Shown: positions 1 through 8,988, counted from the stretch's first letter. The stretch is DNA of 25,156 nucleotides from Deinococcus sp. YIM 134068 (GCF_036543075.1 NZ_JAZHPF010000035.1:1-25156), one strand, 5' to 3'. Translations and numbers: made by a program. The notes: generated from the sequence alone by a model not told the origin.

Positions 1-48
1 TGGCCTCAGGATCGAAAGCGGTTCCGATCCGTTCTTGCTCTGAACGAC

Positions 49-124
<76 letters not shown>

Positions 125-128
125 TCCT

Positions 129-161
129 CCCCACCCTAAAACATGGGTGGGGTGTTGTATT
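129..161 (+). terminator. rho-independent terminator of tRNA-Gly
   Basis: A perfect 8-bp stem, CCCCACCC (129-136) with GGGTGGGG (145-152), has an 8-nt loop and is followed by TGTTGTATT. It starts 5 nt after the tRNA. The T-rich tail exists only on the plus strand, so it probably does not serve the convergent ppk2. Confidence 0.75.
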
Positions 162-169
162 GCTGCGAC

Positions 170-985
170 TCAAATTATTTCAACAGACGAAGCATCGAAC
201 TCCACTTGCGGGTACTGGGGATTCATTTCTTCCAACGTCTTGAGAATGATCTGACCGATCAGAAGGTTTCGGAACCATTTGCGGTCCGCTGGAACGACAT
301 GCCACGGGGCGGTCCCAGTACTGGTCTTCAGGATGGCCTCGTAGACAGTGGTGTAATCGTCCCACCTTGCGCGCTCCTTCAGGTCGCTGGGGTCGAACTT
401 CCAGTGCTTGGCGGGGTCGTCGAGGCGGGCCTGAAGTCTGGCCTTCTGCTCCTCGGGGCTGATGTGGAGGTAGAACTTCAGGACGCGCATGCCCGCGTCA
501 TTCAACAGGGCCTCGAAGGCGCGGATGTGGTCGAGGCGGTGCCGGGCTGTCTCCTCGTCAATCATGCCGTGAACGCGGGGAACGAGGACATCCTCGTAGT
601 GGCTGCGGTTGAAGACGCCAATCATGCCGTGGCGGGGCGTATTGGCGTGGACACGCCACAGGAAGTCGTGGGCGCGTTCCTCCCCGGTGGGCACCTTGAA
701 GTTGACGATCCGCACCCCGTTGGGATTGAAGGCACCGATGACGCGCTTGACCGTGCCGTCCTTGCCGCCCGCGTCGCGCGCTTGCAGGACGATGAGCAGA
801 GCCTGTTTGTCCTCGGCGTAGAGGCGTTCCTGCCAGAGGGCGAGCTGCTTCTCGATGGCGGGAAGGAGCGCCTGCCCCTGCTTCTTGCTGAGGCCGCCGT
901 CGTCGTCGGTGGCCCAGCCGCTCAAGGAAACGTCCTGTCCGGGGGGCACGCGGTAGGTGTCAGGCTCCATATCGAAGGCTAACAT
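170..985 (-). CDS. ppk2: PPK2-family polyphosphate kinase
   Basis: Cytosolic PPK2-family enzyme that moves phosphate between polyphosphate and nucleotides; depending on class it phosphorylates NMPs and/or NDPs. The 271-aa protein has the modified Walker A DAGGKDG at residues 71-77 and the family Walker B/arginine segment NRSHYEDVLVPRV at 126-138. The basic lid-type region with an alanine/arginine-rich helix follows. Its size fits a single-domain PPK2. The start at 985 is supported by GGAGG 12 nt upstream; the second ATG, 15 nt inside, has no ribosome-binding site and is less likely. It begins 24 nt after the stop of the MFS gene on the same strand, so the two are probably co-transcribed, and both would be under the LacI-type operator at 2251. 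PPK2 subclass cannot be settled by eye. Family assignment is secure. Confidence 0.93.
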   Translation of the reverse strand: MLAFDMEPDTYRVPPGQDVSLSGWATDDDGGLSKKQGQALLPAIEKQLALWQERLYAEDKQALLIVLQARDAGGKDGTVKRVIGAFNPNGVRIVNFKVPTGEERAHDFLWRVHANTPRHGMIGVFNRSHYEDVLVPRVHGMIDEETARHRLDHIRAFEALLNDAGMRVLKFYLHISPEEQKARLQARLDDPAKHWKFDPSDLKERARWDDYTTVYEAILKTSTGTAPWHVVPADRKWFRNLLIGQIILKTLEEMNPQYPQVEFDASSVEII

Positions 986-1009
986 GCGCGGCCCCGGCCT
1001 CCGGCCTTC

Positions 1010-2206
1010 CTACATCCTCTGCCGCACGAGCGCAAAGGCGCGGCCTCCCAGCAGCACGATGAGCGCGGCCCCGGCGAGCGCGATGCTCAGGGCGGCAGGC
1101 AGGCCGACGTGTTCGGAGACGAAGCCGATGACGGGTGGGCCGAGCAGGAAGCCCGCGTAGCCGATGGTGGCGACCTGCGCGATGCCCCGTCCGGCGAGGG
1201 CGTGGCCCGCCGCACCGTACATGACGGGCACCACGTTGCTCAGGCCCAGGCCGGAGAGCGCAAATCCCAGGGTGGCGGGCAGTGGGTCGCGCGCGAGCAG
1301 CGCCAGCCCCAGCCCCAGCGCGGTGAGGAGGGCACCGCCGCGCACCGTCCGCTCGTCGCCGAGGCGGGTTCGCAGGCGATCGCCGAACCAGCGCCCCAGC
1401 GTCATCGCCGTGACGAAGGCCGTGTACCCGATCCCCGCGCTCCCGCCCGCCACGCCCAGCACGTCGCGGAAGTACAGCGCGGCCCAGTCGTAGTTCGCCC
1501 CCTCGGAGAGCATGCCCAGGAAGCACAATGTCCCGAGCAGCAGCACGGCGGCGCTCAGGGGAACCCGGCCACGGGGGCGCGTCCCGGCGGGCTGCCCCGC
1601 GCCCTCTGCCAGACCGTCGGGGAGGAGCAGGCGGCCCGCGAGGAAGCCGGCGACCGTGATCACCACCACGACGCCGAGCGCGTGCGCGAGCATGGGCACC
1701 CGGCCAATCAGCGCCGTGCCCAGGAGGGCACCGAACACGCTTCCCAGGCTGAAATAGGCGTGAAAGCGGCTCATCACCGGGCGGGCGAGGTGGCGCTCCA
1801 CCGTCACGCCCTGCGCGTTCATCGCCACGTCCAGCGCGCCGTTCAGGCCGCCCATGACCGCCAGCGCGAGGACGAGGAGCGCGAGGTTCGGGGCCAGGAA
1901 GGGCAGCGCCAGCGAGAGCATACACAGCACCGTGGCGACGAGCGTGACCCGGTGGCTGCCGAAGCGGGCCGTCCATCCCCCCGTGAGGGGCATCGTTGCC
2001 AGGCTGCCCAGCCCCACCGCGAGCAGGGCGATGCCCACCTGCGCGTCCGTCAGCCCCAGCTTGTCGCGCACACCGGGAATGTTCACCGCCCAAGTGGCGA
2101 ACACGACCCCGTTGGTCAGGAAGACGATGCCCAGCGCCCGCCGGGCCACCTCCGCGCGCCAGGCAGGAAGGGTGGAGGTGGGGGTGGGAAGGGCGGCGTC
2201 AGTCAT
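1010..2206 (-). CDS. MFS transporter (YbjJ/FucP-like)
   Basis: A 398-aa integral membrane protein with about 12 hydrophobic segments and the MFS layout of two six-helix halves. The loop between helices 2 and 3 reads GGWTARFGSHR, matching the MFS motif-A pattern, and the N-terminal helix has FATWAVNIPGVRDKLGLTDAQ, typical of the YbjJ-like branch. The substrate is unknown. I chose the ATG at 2206 because CCGGAGTACCC precedes it; an in-frame ATG at 2278 would overrun the operator and adds a low-complexity tail. The gene is divergent from lacI and shares an 88-bp intergenic region containing a perfect palindrome, so it is the likely regulated target of that LacI-family protein. By family habit a sugar or sugar-derived substrate is plausible, but this is inference. 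ppk2 follows 24 nt downstream. Confidence 0.88.
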   Translation of the reverse strand: MTDAALPTPTSTLPAWRAEVARRALGIVFLTNGVVFATWAVNIPGVRDKLGLTDAQVGIALLAVGLGSLATMPLTGGWTARFGSHRVTLVATVLCMLSLALPFLAPNLALLVLALAVMGGLNGALDVAMNAQGVTVERHLARPVMSRFHAYFSLGSVFGALLGTALIGRVPMLAHALGVVVVITVAGFLAGRLLLPDGLAEGAGQPAGTRPRGRVPLSAAVLLLGTLCFLGMLSEGANYDWAALYFRDVLGVAGGSAGIGYTAFVTAMTLGRWFGDRLRTRLGDERTVRGGALLTALGLGLALLARDPLPATLGFALSGLGLSNVVPVMYGAAGHALAGRGIAQVATIGYAGFLLGPPVIGFVSEHVGLPAALSIALAGAALIVLLGGRAFALVRQRM

Positions 2207-2241
2207 GGGTACTCCGGGGAAGGAAGGGGAGGAAGTGGGGG
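2170..2241 (+). other. two adjacent canonical G-quadruplex motifs
   Basis: Two G3+N1-7 patterns occur on the plus strand. The first (2170-2193) has runs GGG, GGGGG, GGG, GGG with loops of 7, 1 and 2 nt. The second (2207-2241) has runs GGG, GGGG, GGGG, GGGGG with loops of 6, 6 and 7 nt. They flank the start codon of the MFS gene and lie on its template strand. G4 motifs in promoters have been reported for Deinococcus; function here is inference. Confidence 0.5.
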
Positions 2242-2250
2242 TAGGCCTCA

Positions 2251-2266
2251 TCTGAATCGATTCAGA
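2251..2266. promoter_or_regulatory. LacI-family operator palindrome
   Basis: TCTGAATCGATTCAGA is a perfect 16-bp palindrome with the central CG typical of LacI/PurR-family operators. It lies between the divergent MFS gene and lacI. It overlaps the expected -35 position of the lacI promoter, and abuts TTGTCT (on the minus strand, 2269-2264), a candidate -35 for the MFS gene. Repression of both directions, including autorepression, is the likely arrangement. Confidence 0.75.
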
Positions 2267-2282
2267 CAAGCTACCCATACGC

Positions 2283-2288
2283 TAGCAT
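2283..2288 (+). promoter_or_regulatory. -10 hexamer of lacI, leaderless type
   Basis: TAGCAT ends exactly 6 nt before the lacI ATG at 2295, with no Shine-Dalgarno between them, so the mRNA is probably leaderless. The -35 position falls inside the palindromic operator. Confidence 0.5.
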
Positions 2289-2294
2289 CCTCCC

Positions 2295-3386
2295 ATGCCC
2301 CCCGCCAAGCCCGTCCCGGTGCGCCGCGTGACCCTGCGCGATGTGGCGGCCCGGCTAGGGGTGTCGCCCGCCACGGTGAGCAACGCCTACAACCGGCCCG
2401 ATCAGCTCTCCCCGGAGCTGCGAGAGCGGGTGCTGACGGCGGCGCGTGAACTCGGTTACGGCGGTCCCGACCCCCTCGCGCGGAGTCTTCGCCGTGGGCG
2501 AACGGACGTGATCGGAGTGGTGTACGACGCGCCGCTGGAGTACGCCTTCGCGGACCCCGCCGCCGCGCTCTTCCTGGGGGCGGTGGCGCGCACGGTGCAG
2601 GAACGGCAGCTCAACCTGCTCCTTCTCGCCAGCCCGCAGGGGACGCTTCCCGTGGAGGCGGCCAGCGTGGACGGCTTCGTGGTGTACTGCGCCGCCGAGG
2701 AGAGCGAATTGCTGCGTGCGGTGCTCGACCGGGGGCTGCCCACCGTCCTCGTGGACCAGGCCCCACAGCCGGGAACCTCGCGTGTGGGCATCGACGACGC
2801 GGGCGGGGCGGGGGAGGCCGCGCGGCACCTGACCGGGCTGGGGCACCGTCACCTCGGCGTGTTGAGTATGGAACTCACGCCCGAACGCCGGAGCGGCCCG
2901 GTGACGCCCGAGCGTGAGGCGGCGGCTACTTATGAGACAACTGTCGCCCGATTGCGCGCCTACCGTGAGGCCGCCGGGGAGACGGGGGCACACCTCCACG
3001 TCACCGAGACGTCGCTGAACACGCCGGAGGATGGGGAGCGGGCGGCCCGCGACCTCCTCACCGCTCACCCGGAGCTCACGGCGCTCCTCTGCATGAGTGA
3101 CGTGCTCGCGCAGGGGGCGTTGCGGGCGGCGCAGGCCCTCGGGCGACGGGTGCCGGAGGACCTCAGCCTCGTCGGCTACGACGACGTGCCGAGCAGCGCG
3201 GCCCTGAACCTCACCACCGTCTGGCAGCCCACCACGGAGAAGGGCGAGCGGGTCGGCGCGGCCATCCTCGCGCGGTTGGACGGGGACGACGTGGAGGACG
3301 TGACCTTGCCTACCCGGCTGGTGGTGCGGGGGACGACGGCTGCGGTTGCGTATCCCGAGGCGTCATCCCTTACCCTGCCCCCATGA
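2295..3386 (+). CDS. LacI-family transcriptional regulator
   Basis: A 363-aa DNA-binding repressor. Residues 13-32 form the LacI helix-turn-helix (TLRDVAARLGVSPATVSNAY), and the hinge helix follows around 56-68 with LARSLRRGRTDVIGVV leading into the first beta strand of a periplasmic-binding-protein-like effector domain. The C-terminal half holds the usual LLCMSDVLAQGAL and LSLVGYDDVPSSAALNLTTVWQP segments. The hinge has LARSLR where the classical family has an N-terminal minor-groove leucine, so operator binding should be conventional. The gene is divergent from the MFS gene around a perfect palindrome and overlaps the M20 peptidase by 4 nt (ATGA). The likely target is the MFS-ppk2 unit and its own operon. 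The effector is unknown. Confidence 0.93.
   Translation: MPPAKPVPVRRVTLRDVAARLGVSPATVSNAYNRPDQLSPELRERVLTAARELGYGGPDPLARSLRRGRTDVIGVVYDAPLEYAFADPAAALFLGAVARTVQERQLNLLLLASPQGTLPVEAASVDGFVVYCAAEESELLRAVLDRGLPTVLVDQAPQPGTSRVGIDDAGGAGEAARHLTGLGHRHLGVLSMELTPERRSGPVTPEREAAATYETTVARLRAYREAAGETGAHLHVTETSLNTPEDGERAARDLLTAHPELTALLCMSDVLAQGALRAAQALGRRVPEDLSLVGYDDVPSSAALNLTTVWQPTTEKGERVGAAILARLDGDDVEDVTLPTRLVVRGTTAAVAYPEASSLTLPP
3371..3376 (+). promoter_or_regulatory. internal -10 hexamer before the M20 gene
   Basis: TACCCT lies within the last codons of lacI and ends 6 nt before the ATG at 3383, the same geometry as the leaderless starts elsewhere in the window. It could give the peptidase its own leaderless transcript besides read-through from lacI. 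Confidence 0.35.
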
Positions 3387-4729
3387 CTTCCACCTCATCC
3401 ACAGACCTCATCCCGCATATCGAGCGCGGCCTCGCCGACCTGCGCGACCTCGTGGCCCTTCAGAGCGTGTCGGCGCAGGGGCGGATGCTGCCGGAGACGG
3501 CGGCCCATGTGACGCGGCTGCTGGAGGCGGAGGGCTTCACGGTCCGGTCGTACCCCGGCGAGGTCGCGCCCGTGCTCGTCGCCGAGGCGGGGGAGGGGTC
3601 AGCGACCCTGCTCATCTACAACCATTACGACGTTCAGCCCGAGGACCCGCTGGAGCTGTGGGACAGCCCGCCCTTCGAGCTGACCGAGCGGGACGGACGC
3701 CTGTACGGGCGCGGTGCCTCGGACGACAAGGGTGAGCTGGCCTCCCGTCTCGCCGCCGTCCGGGCAGTGCGGGAACGGCATGAGGGCCGTCTGCCCCTGC
3801 GCGTTCGCTGGCTCATCGAGGGCGAGGAGGAGGTCGGCAGCCCCAGCCTCGAACGCTTCATCGCCGAGCACGCGGACGAGTTGCGCGCCGACGGCTGCTG
3901 GTGGGAGTTCGGCGGCATCAGCCCGGAGGGACGCCCGGTCGCCTCGCTCGGATTGAAGGGCGTGATGGGCGTGGAATTGCGCTGCCGGGTGGCGGCCTCG
4001 GACCTGCATAGCAGCCTCGGGGCGGTGATCGACAATCCCCTCTACCGCCTCGCGCGGGCGGTTGCCTCCTTGCGCGACGAGACGGGGCGCGTGACCATCC
4101 CCGGCTTCCATGACGATGTGCGCGAACCCTCGGACGCCGACCGCGCCGCCATCGCCCGCATCCCCGGCGACGGCCAGCCCGTGCGCGATACCTACGGCGT
4201 GACCCGCCCCCTCGCCACCGGGAGCGCCTACCACGAGCGGGCCAACCTGATGCCCGTCGTCAATGTCAACGGCTGGGGCGGCGGCTACCAGGGTGAGGGG
4301 AGCAAGACGGTGTTGCCCGCCCACGGCTTCGTGAAGCTCGACTTCCGGCTGGTGCCCGACCAGGACCCGGCGCGCATCCTCGAAGTGTTGCGGGCGCATC
4401 TGGACGCTCAGGGGTTAGAGGATATAGAGATCGTGGAGCTGGAGGCTCACCAGAAACCCGCGCGGGCCGACGCCGGGCATCCCTTCGTGCGGGCGTGCAT
4501 CGAGGCCGCCGGGGAGGCACACGGGGCCGAACCCATCGTTCACCCGTCGAGCGCGGCGAGCGGGCCGATGCACCCCTTTACCTACCACCTCGGCGTTCCC
4601 TGCGTGGCGCTGGGCATCGGCAACGTGGGCGGACGGGTCCACGCGCCGAACGAGAACATCGTGCGCGAGCATTTCGAGAAGGGGGTGGCATTCGGGGTGG
4701 CGCTGCTGGAGCGTCTGGCGCGGGAGTGA
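3383..4729 (+). CDS. M20-family metallopeptidase (dipeptidase)
   Basis: Cytosolic di-zinc hydrolase of the M20 family, closest by layout to the CNDP-type dipeptidases. In the 448-aa protein the metal ligands are visible: H81 and D83 (NHYDVQP), the bridging Asp in GASDDKG (112-117), the catalytic and ligand Glu in IEGEEEVGS (145-153), and a C-terminal His in GRVHAPNEN. A dimerisation (lid) domain sits in between, with SDLHSSLG. The length is normal for the family. The start codon overlaps the lacI stop as ATGA, so translational coupling is possible; a -10-like hexamer 6 nt upstream suggests an extra leaderless promoter. It is convergent with rtcB across a terminator hairpin. Peptide hydrolysis is the family role; an acylase or carboxypeptidase substrate cannot be excluded. 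Confidence 0.92.
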   Translation: MTSTSSTDLIPHIERGLADLRDLVALQSVSAQGRMLPETAAHVTRLLEAEGFTVRSYPGEVAPVLVAEAGEGSATLLIYNHYDVQPEDPLELWDSPPFELTERDGRLYGRGASDDKGELASRLAAVRAVRERHEGRLPLRVRWLIEGEEEVGSPSLERFIAEHADELRADGCWWEFGGISPEGRPVASLGLKGVMGVELRCRVAASDLHSSLGAVIDNPLYRLARAVASLRDETGRVTIPGFHDDVREPSDADRAAIARIPGDGQPVRDTYGVTRPLATGSAYHERANLMPVVNVNGWGGGYQGEGSKTVLPAHGFVKLDFRLVPDQDPARILEVLRAHLDAQGLEDIEIVELEAHQKPARADAGHPFVRACIEAAGEAHGAEPIVHPSSAASGPMHPFTYHLGVPCVALGIGNVGGRVHAPNENIVREHFEKGVAFGVALLERLARE

Positions 4730-4764
4730 GGTAGGGGAGTGTTGGGCGTTAGGGTCGTCACGTC

Positions 4765-4805
4765 GCCCCCTCTCCCCGGTCCTCTCCCGCAGGGGGAGAG
4801 GGGGC
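4765..4805. repeat. GC-rich palindromic repeat (copy C of a dispersed family)
   Basis: A perfect 13-bp inverted repeat: GCCCCCTCTCCCC (4765-4777) pairs with GGGGAGAGGGGGC (4793-4805), followed by CAAAAC. The pattern GTCA, pyrimidine arm, GCAG-type loop, purine arm, GCAA also occurs near 9024 and 18321. It lies 36 nt after the M20 stop in the convergent gap and may also end transcription. Confidence 0.55.
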
Positions 4806-4844
4806 AAAACATTCTTCGTCCTGCCTCCTTCACCCCGAAGCGGC

Positions 4845-4884
4845 AAAGCAGAACCCCGGCAAGCTTCCGCCGAGGTTCTGCTTT
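4845..4884. terminator. bidirectional terminator between M20 peptidase and rtcB
   Basis: AAAGCAGAACC (4845-4855) pairs perfectly with GGTTCTGCTTT (4874-4884), and the stem continues as CGGC/GCCG after one mismatch, leaving the loop AAGCTTCC. The arms end in AAA and TTT, so the structure can act in both directions between these convergent genes. Confidence 0.75.
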
Positions 4885-4888
4885 CACT

Positions 4889-4917
4889 GACTGCTGAACG
4901 CTGACGGCTGACCGCTC
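4889..4917 (-). repeat. heptanucleotide array after the rtcB stop
   Basis: Read on the minus strand, one base after the TAG stop of rtcB there are four 7-nt units of AGCNNTC: AGCGGTC, AGCCGTC, AGCGTTC, AGCAGTC. They run directly into the terminator hairpin at 4845-4884. Similar arrays follow four other leftward genes in the window. Confidence 0.75.
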
Positions 4918-6321
4918 CTACACGTCCTCGCTGCCCGTGTCCATTCGCACCACGCGCGGCGTGAAGCTCGCCACCACGTCCACGAGGTCGCTCTGGCGGG
5001 CAAGGACGTGCTCGATGCGCTTGTACGCCTGTGGGGCCTCGTCGATGCCACCGCCGATCAGGGTGACGCCGCGCTCGCGGAGGTACGCCTGTACGTCCTT
5101 CTTGACGAGGGTGTTCGCGGCGGCCTTGCGCCCAAGCTGGCGGCCCGCGCCGTGGCTGGCGCTCGCCAGCGCGTCGGGGTTGCCCAAGCCGCGCACCACG
5201 AAGCCGGGGTCGGCCATGCTGCCGGGGATGAGGCCGAGTTGCCCGCGCTCGGCGGGTGTAGCCCCCTTGCGGTGGACGATCAGGTCGCGGCCCCCCACCT
5301 CCTGCCGCCACGCGAGGTTGTGGCTGTTGCCCACGCTGGCGGCGGGCTTTACCCCCAGCGCGCGGGCGAGGCGGGCGTGGATCAGGTCGTGGTTGGCGAG
5401 GGCGTAGCGACCGGCGAGGTTCATCGCCTGCCAGTAGCCCTCGCCCTCCTCGGTGCCCAGGGGCAGCCACGCGAGCTTCTTCGCCGCGCCGTCGAGGGTG
5501 GGGTGGAGGGCCTGCGCCACCCGCGTGTAGTGGTTCGCCACCTGCGCCCCAAATCCGCGCGAGCCGCTGTGCGACAGGATGGCAAGGTACTCGCCCGCCT
5601 CTAGCCCGAGGTCGGCGGTGGGCAGGGTCAGCGTGCCGAATTCGACGAAGTGATTCCCGCTCCCGCTCGTGCCGATCTGGTCGGCGGCCTTCGCGTGGAG
5701 GTGACGGAGGAGGGGCTGCTCGTCCCAGGCGTCCTCATGCAGAACCTCGTGGTCCTCGCGGTCGCGCTTCTCGAAGCCGACACCGGCCCCAAAGCGGGTG
5801 TGCTTCTTCAGGAGGCGGGTCGCCTCGTCCGCGCTCAGGGCACCAGCGGGGAGGGGCAGCACGCTCAGGCGCATGGAGCAGCCGATGTCCACGCCCACCC
5901 CGTAGGGAATTATGGCGTCCTCGGTCGCCAGCACGCCGCCGATGGGCAGGCCGTAGCCCACATGCGCGTCGGGCATCAGCGCCCCGGCGCGGCTGATCGG
6001 GAGGCGCATCGCCACGTCCATCTGGTCGCGGGCACCCGCCTCGATCAGGTCGGCACCCCACACGCGGTAGGGGAGAGGATCGGCCCGCAACTCGCTCGCG
6101 CGGCGGGCGTCGAGAACTGCTTGCTGAGAGGTGAATTCGGCTGCCAGGTCCGCGTACACCCCGCCCGAGAGGTACGCCGCCGGGTTCTCCCGCACCGAGC
6201 GCAACTCGGCCAGAATCTCCTCGCGGTCCAGACCCGCCTCCTCACGCCGGGCCGCCGCCGCCAGCGCGAGGGCCACCGCCTTCTTCTCGAAGCCCAATTT
6301 GGTGATGTGCTTTCCGTTCAT
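4918..6321 (-). CDS. rtcB: RNA-splicing ligase RtcB
   Basis: GTP- and Mn-dependent ligase joining RNA 2',3'-cyclic phosphate or 3'-phosphate ends to 5'-OH ends; in bacteria it acts in RNA repair. In the 467-aa protein the family motifs are intact: GVDIGC (metal-binding D145 and C148), GSGNHFVE (N223, H224), HSGSRG (H251), NSHNLAW, the HRKGA segment with the histidine that becomes guanylated (H350), and SHGAGR (H390). I chose the ATG at 6321, with an AGGA-type site 10 nt upstream, because the longer in-frame extension to 6501 is arginine-rich and low in conservation signal. It lies 225 nt after the SWIM gene on the same strand. No rtcA or rtcR is seen beside it, unlike the enterobacterial operon. 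The TAG stop is followed at once by a heptanucleotide array and a strong hairpin. Confidence 0.95.
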   Translation of the reverse strand: MNGKHITKLGFEKKAVALALAAAARREEAGLDREEILAELRSVRENPAAYLSGGVYADLAAEFTSQQAVLDARRASELRADPLPYRVWGADLIEAGARDQMDVAMRLPISRAGALMPDAHVGYGLPIGGVLATEDAIIPYGVGVDIGCSMRLSVLPLPAGALSADEATRLLKKHTRFGAGVGFEKRDREDHEVLHEDAWDEQPLLRHLHAKAADQIGTSGSGNHFVEFGTLTLPTADLGLEAGEYLAILSHSGSRGFGAQVANHYTRVAQALHPTLDGAAKKLAWLPLGTEEGEGYWQAMNLAGRYALANHDLIHARLARALGVKPAASVGNSHNLAWRQEVGGRDLIVHRKGATPAERGQLGLIPGSMADPGFVVRGLGNPDALASASHGAGRQLGRKAAANTLVKKDVQAYLRERGVTLIGGGIDEAPQAYKRIEHVLARQSDLVDVVASFTPRVVRMDTGSEDV

Positions 6322-6428
6322 GTCCCGTTCCTGTGTCTGTGAAAGGGGGCGTGGAGACCGCCCCGGTCGTCTTCCGTCGTGTCGTCGCCTCGGCCCCGGT
6401 CGCCGTCGTCTGCGGGTGTGTCCGTCAT
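6318..6428 (-). CDS. possible 36-aa leader ORF overlapping the rtcB start
   Basis: A small ORF starts at ATG 6428 after GAAGGGGGCGAAT, runs 36 codons, and ends with TGA inside the rtcB start as ATGA, a coupling arrangement. The product is rich in Asp, Arg and Gly (MTDTPADDGDRGRGDDTTED at its start) and resembles nothing I know. Against it, the best promoter candidate here (TTGAAC, 17 nt, ATATGA) has its -10 on this start codon, and if that promoter is used this ATG is not transcribed. GC-rich DNA also gives short open frames by chance. Treat it as a candidate only. Confidence 0.2.
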   Translation of the reverse strand: MTDTPADDGDRGRGDDTTEDDRGGLHAPFHRHRNGT

Positions 6429-6453
6429 ATTCGCCCCCTTCTTTGTCGTTCAA
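6425..6453 (-). promoter_or_regulatory. candidate promoter for rtcB
   Basis: On the minus strand TTGAAC (6453-6448) is followed after 17 nt by ATATGA (6430-6425), or after 18 nt by TATGAC. Transcription from here would give rtcB a leader of about 95 nt. The rest of the gap 6322-6546 shows no other feature. Confidence 0.4.
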
Positions 6454-6546
6454 GGTCCGCCCGCCAGTGTGCCCGACGCTGGGGTGGAACACATCGGCCA
6501 AGTCACGCAGTTCTCTCGGCGCGGCGCAGGCCGTTTGGCGGACTCC

Positions 6547-6968
6547 TCAGCCCCACTCCTCCTCTTCCGCCTGCTGAACGAGGTGCCGCGCCCAGTCGTT
6601 CACTACCTCGGGGGAAAGGTCATGCAACCGCTCCAACATCCGCTCCACGTCGGCGTCTGTCCAGCCCTCGACCTTCGGGAGACGGCGCGGGGCCATGCCG
6701 GGCAGGAAGGAGGCGGGGTCGTCGCGCAGGACCATCAGGGTGGCGCAGGCGTGCTTGCAGATCGCGTTGTACTCGTCGGGGCAGGAGCAGGCGACCTCGC
6801 CGCTCTCCAGGTTCACATGCACCCGGTACGGCGCTGGACGGCTGCCCTGCACACGCGCCCGAGAGGTCTCGCCCTGCCGCTCGCGGTGGCTCACGTCGCC
6901 CAGCAGGCCCTGTGCCCGCTCGCGCACCTTGTTCGGGGCGTAGCGGAGGAGGTCTGCGGCGGTGAAGC

Positions 6969-6972
<4 letters not shown>
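6547..6972 (-). CDS. SWIM zinc-finger protein
   Basis: A 141-aa protein with a SWIM zinc-binding motif: C62-x-C64 and C72-x-H74 (CSCPDEYNAICKH), following the usual short beta-hairpin (YRVHVNLESGEVAC). SWIM domains bind nucleic acids or protein partners; the biochemical role of this stand-alone short form is unknown. The N-terminal part is basic and the C-terminal 40 residues form an acidic helix ending in QQAEEEEWG. The start overlaps the murE stop by 4 nt (ATGA), so it is probably translated in step with murE, and no link between the two functions is established. No helicase or transposase domain, common companions of SWIM, is present. Confidence 0.85.
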
Positions 6973-8435
<1,463 letters not shown>

Positions 8436-8443
8436 ACGGTTGG

Positions 8444-8449
8444 AGAGTA
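8444..8449 (-). promoter_or_regulatory. -10 hexamer of murE, short or no leader
   Basis: TACTCT on the minus strand ends 8 nt before the murE ATG at 8435 and there is no ribosome-binding site in between, suggesting a leaderless or nearly leaderless mRNA. Confidence 0.35.
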
Positions 8450-8479
8450 GCAGCCACCTTCCCCGGTGGTCCCGCCCCG

Positions 8480-8485
8480 TATCCT
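8480..8485 (+). promoter_or_regulatory. -10 hexamer of arsR, leaderless type
   Basis: TATCCT ends exactly 6 nt before the ATG at 8492. The 56-bp gap to murE holds no recognisable 12-2-12 ArsR/SmtB palindrome, so autoregulation is not evident. Confidence 0.5.
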
Positions 8486-8491
8486 GACCCC

Positions 8492-8872
8492 ATGTCGGCC
8501 CCCCTGCCCCGCCTCCCGGACGTGGACACCTGCGAGGTCCCCTGCGTTCACCCGGAGGCCGTCGCCCGCGCCCGCGCCGCCCAGCCCGGCGACGACGCCC
8601 TGACCCGCGCCGCCACGCTCCTCAAGGCCGTCTCCGACCCCACGAGGTTGCGCCTCCTGACCGCCCTCGGCACGGGCGAACTGTGCGTGTGCGACCTCGC
8701 CGCCGTCGCGGGCACGAGCGAGAGCGCGGTGAGCCACCAACTCCGCCTCCTGCGCGGCCAGAACCTCGTCGCCCCCCGCAAGGAGGGCCGCATCGTGTAC
8801 TACAGGTTGGCAGACGCGCACGTATCCGGGCTGCTGGGGAACGTGCTGGAGCATGTGGGGGAGCAGGGCTAG
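8492..8872 (+). CDS. ArsR-family metal sensor, CadC type
   Basis: A 126-aa winged-helix metal-responsive repressor. Both known site types of the SmtB/CadC group are complete. The alpha3N site has C14, C18, C65 and C67 (CEVPC and ELCVCDLA), with the same spacing as C7, C11, C58, C60 of staphylococcal CadC. The alpha5 site has D108, H110, H121 and E124, again offset by exactly seven residues from CadC. The recognition helix region is SESAVSHQLRLLRGQNLV and the wing is RKEGRIVYYRL. Cd, Pb and Zn are the expected inducers by family. No efflux ATPase or CDF transporter lies beside it; the divergent neighbour is murE and the gene downstream is convergent, so its targets are either murE or genes elsewhere. 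Family call secure, metal inferred. Confidence 0.93.
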   Translation: MSAPLPRLPDVDTCEVPCVHPEAVARARAAQPGDDALTRAATLLKAVSDPTRLRLLTALGTGELCVCDLAAVAGTSESAVSHQLRLLRGQNLVAPRKEGRIVYYRLADAHVSGLLGNVLEHVGEQG

Positions 8873-8988
8873 GGAACGACGACAGGAAGGTGTCGGTCCA
8901 TTTTCTGGGGACGCTCGGCTCGTTCACCCCCTCCCAGCCTCCCCCCAGGGGACGCCTGATGTGAATTGCGGATTCGGCAAAAGGAGCG

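Noticed and set aside
6322..6501. 60-residue N-terminal extension of RtcB
   Set aside because: Arginine-rich and motif-free. The ATG at 6321 has an AGGA-type site and gives the family's normal N-terminus.
8436..8491. SmtB/CadC-type 12-2-12 operator
   Set aside because: No imperfect palindrome with the ATA/TGAA-type half-sites is present in the arsR-murE gap.
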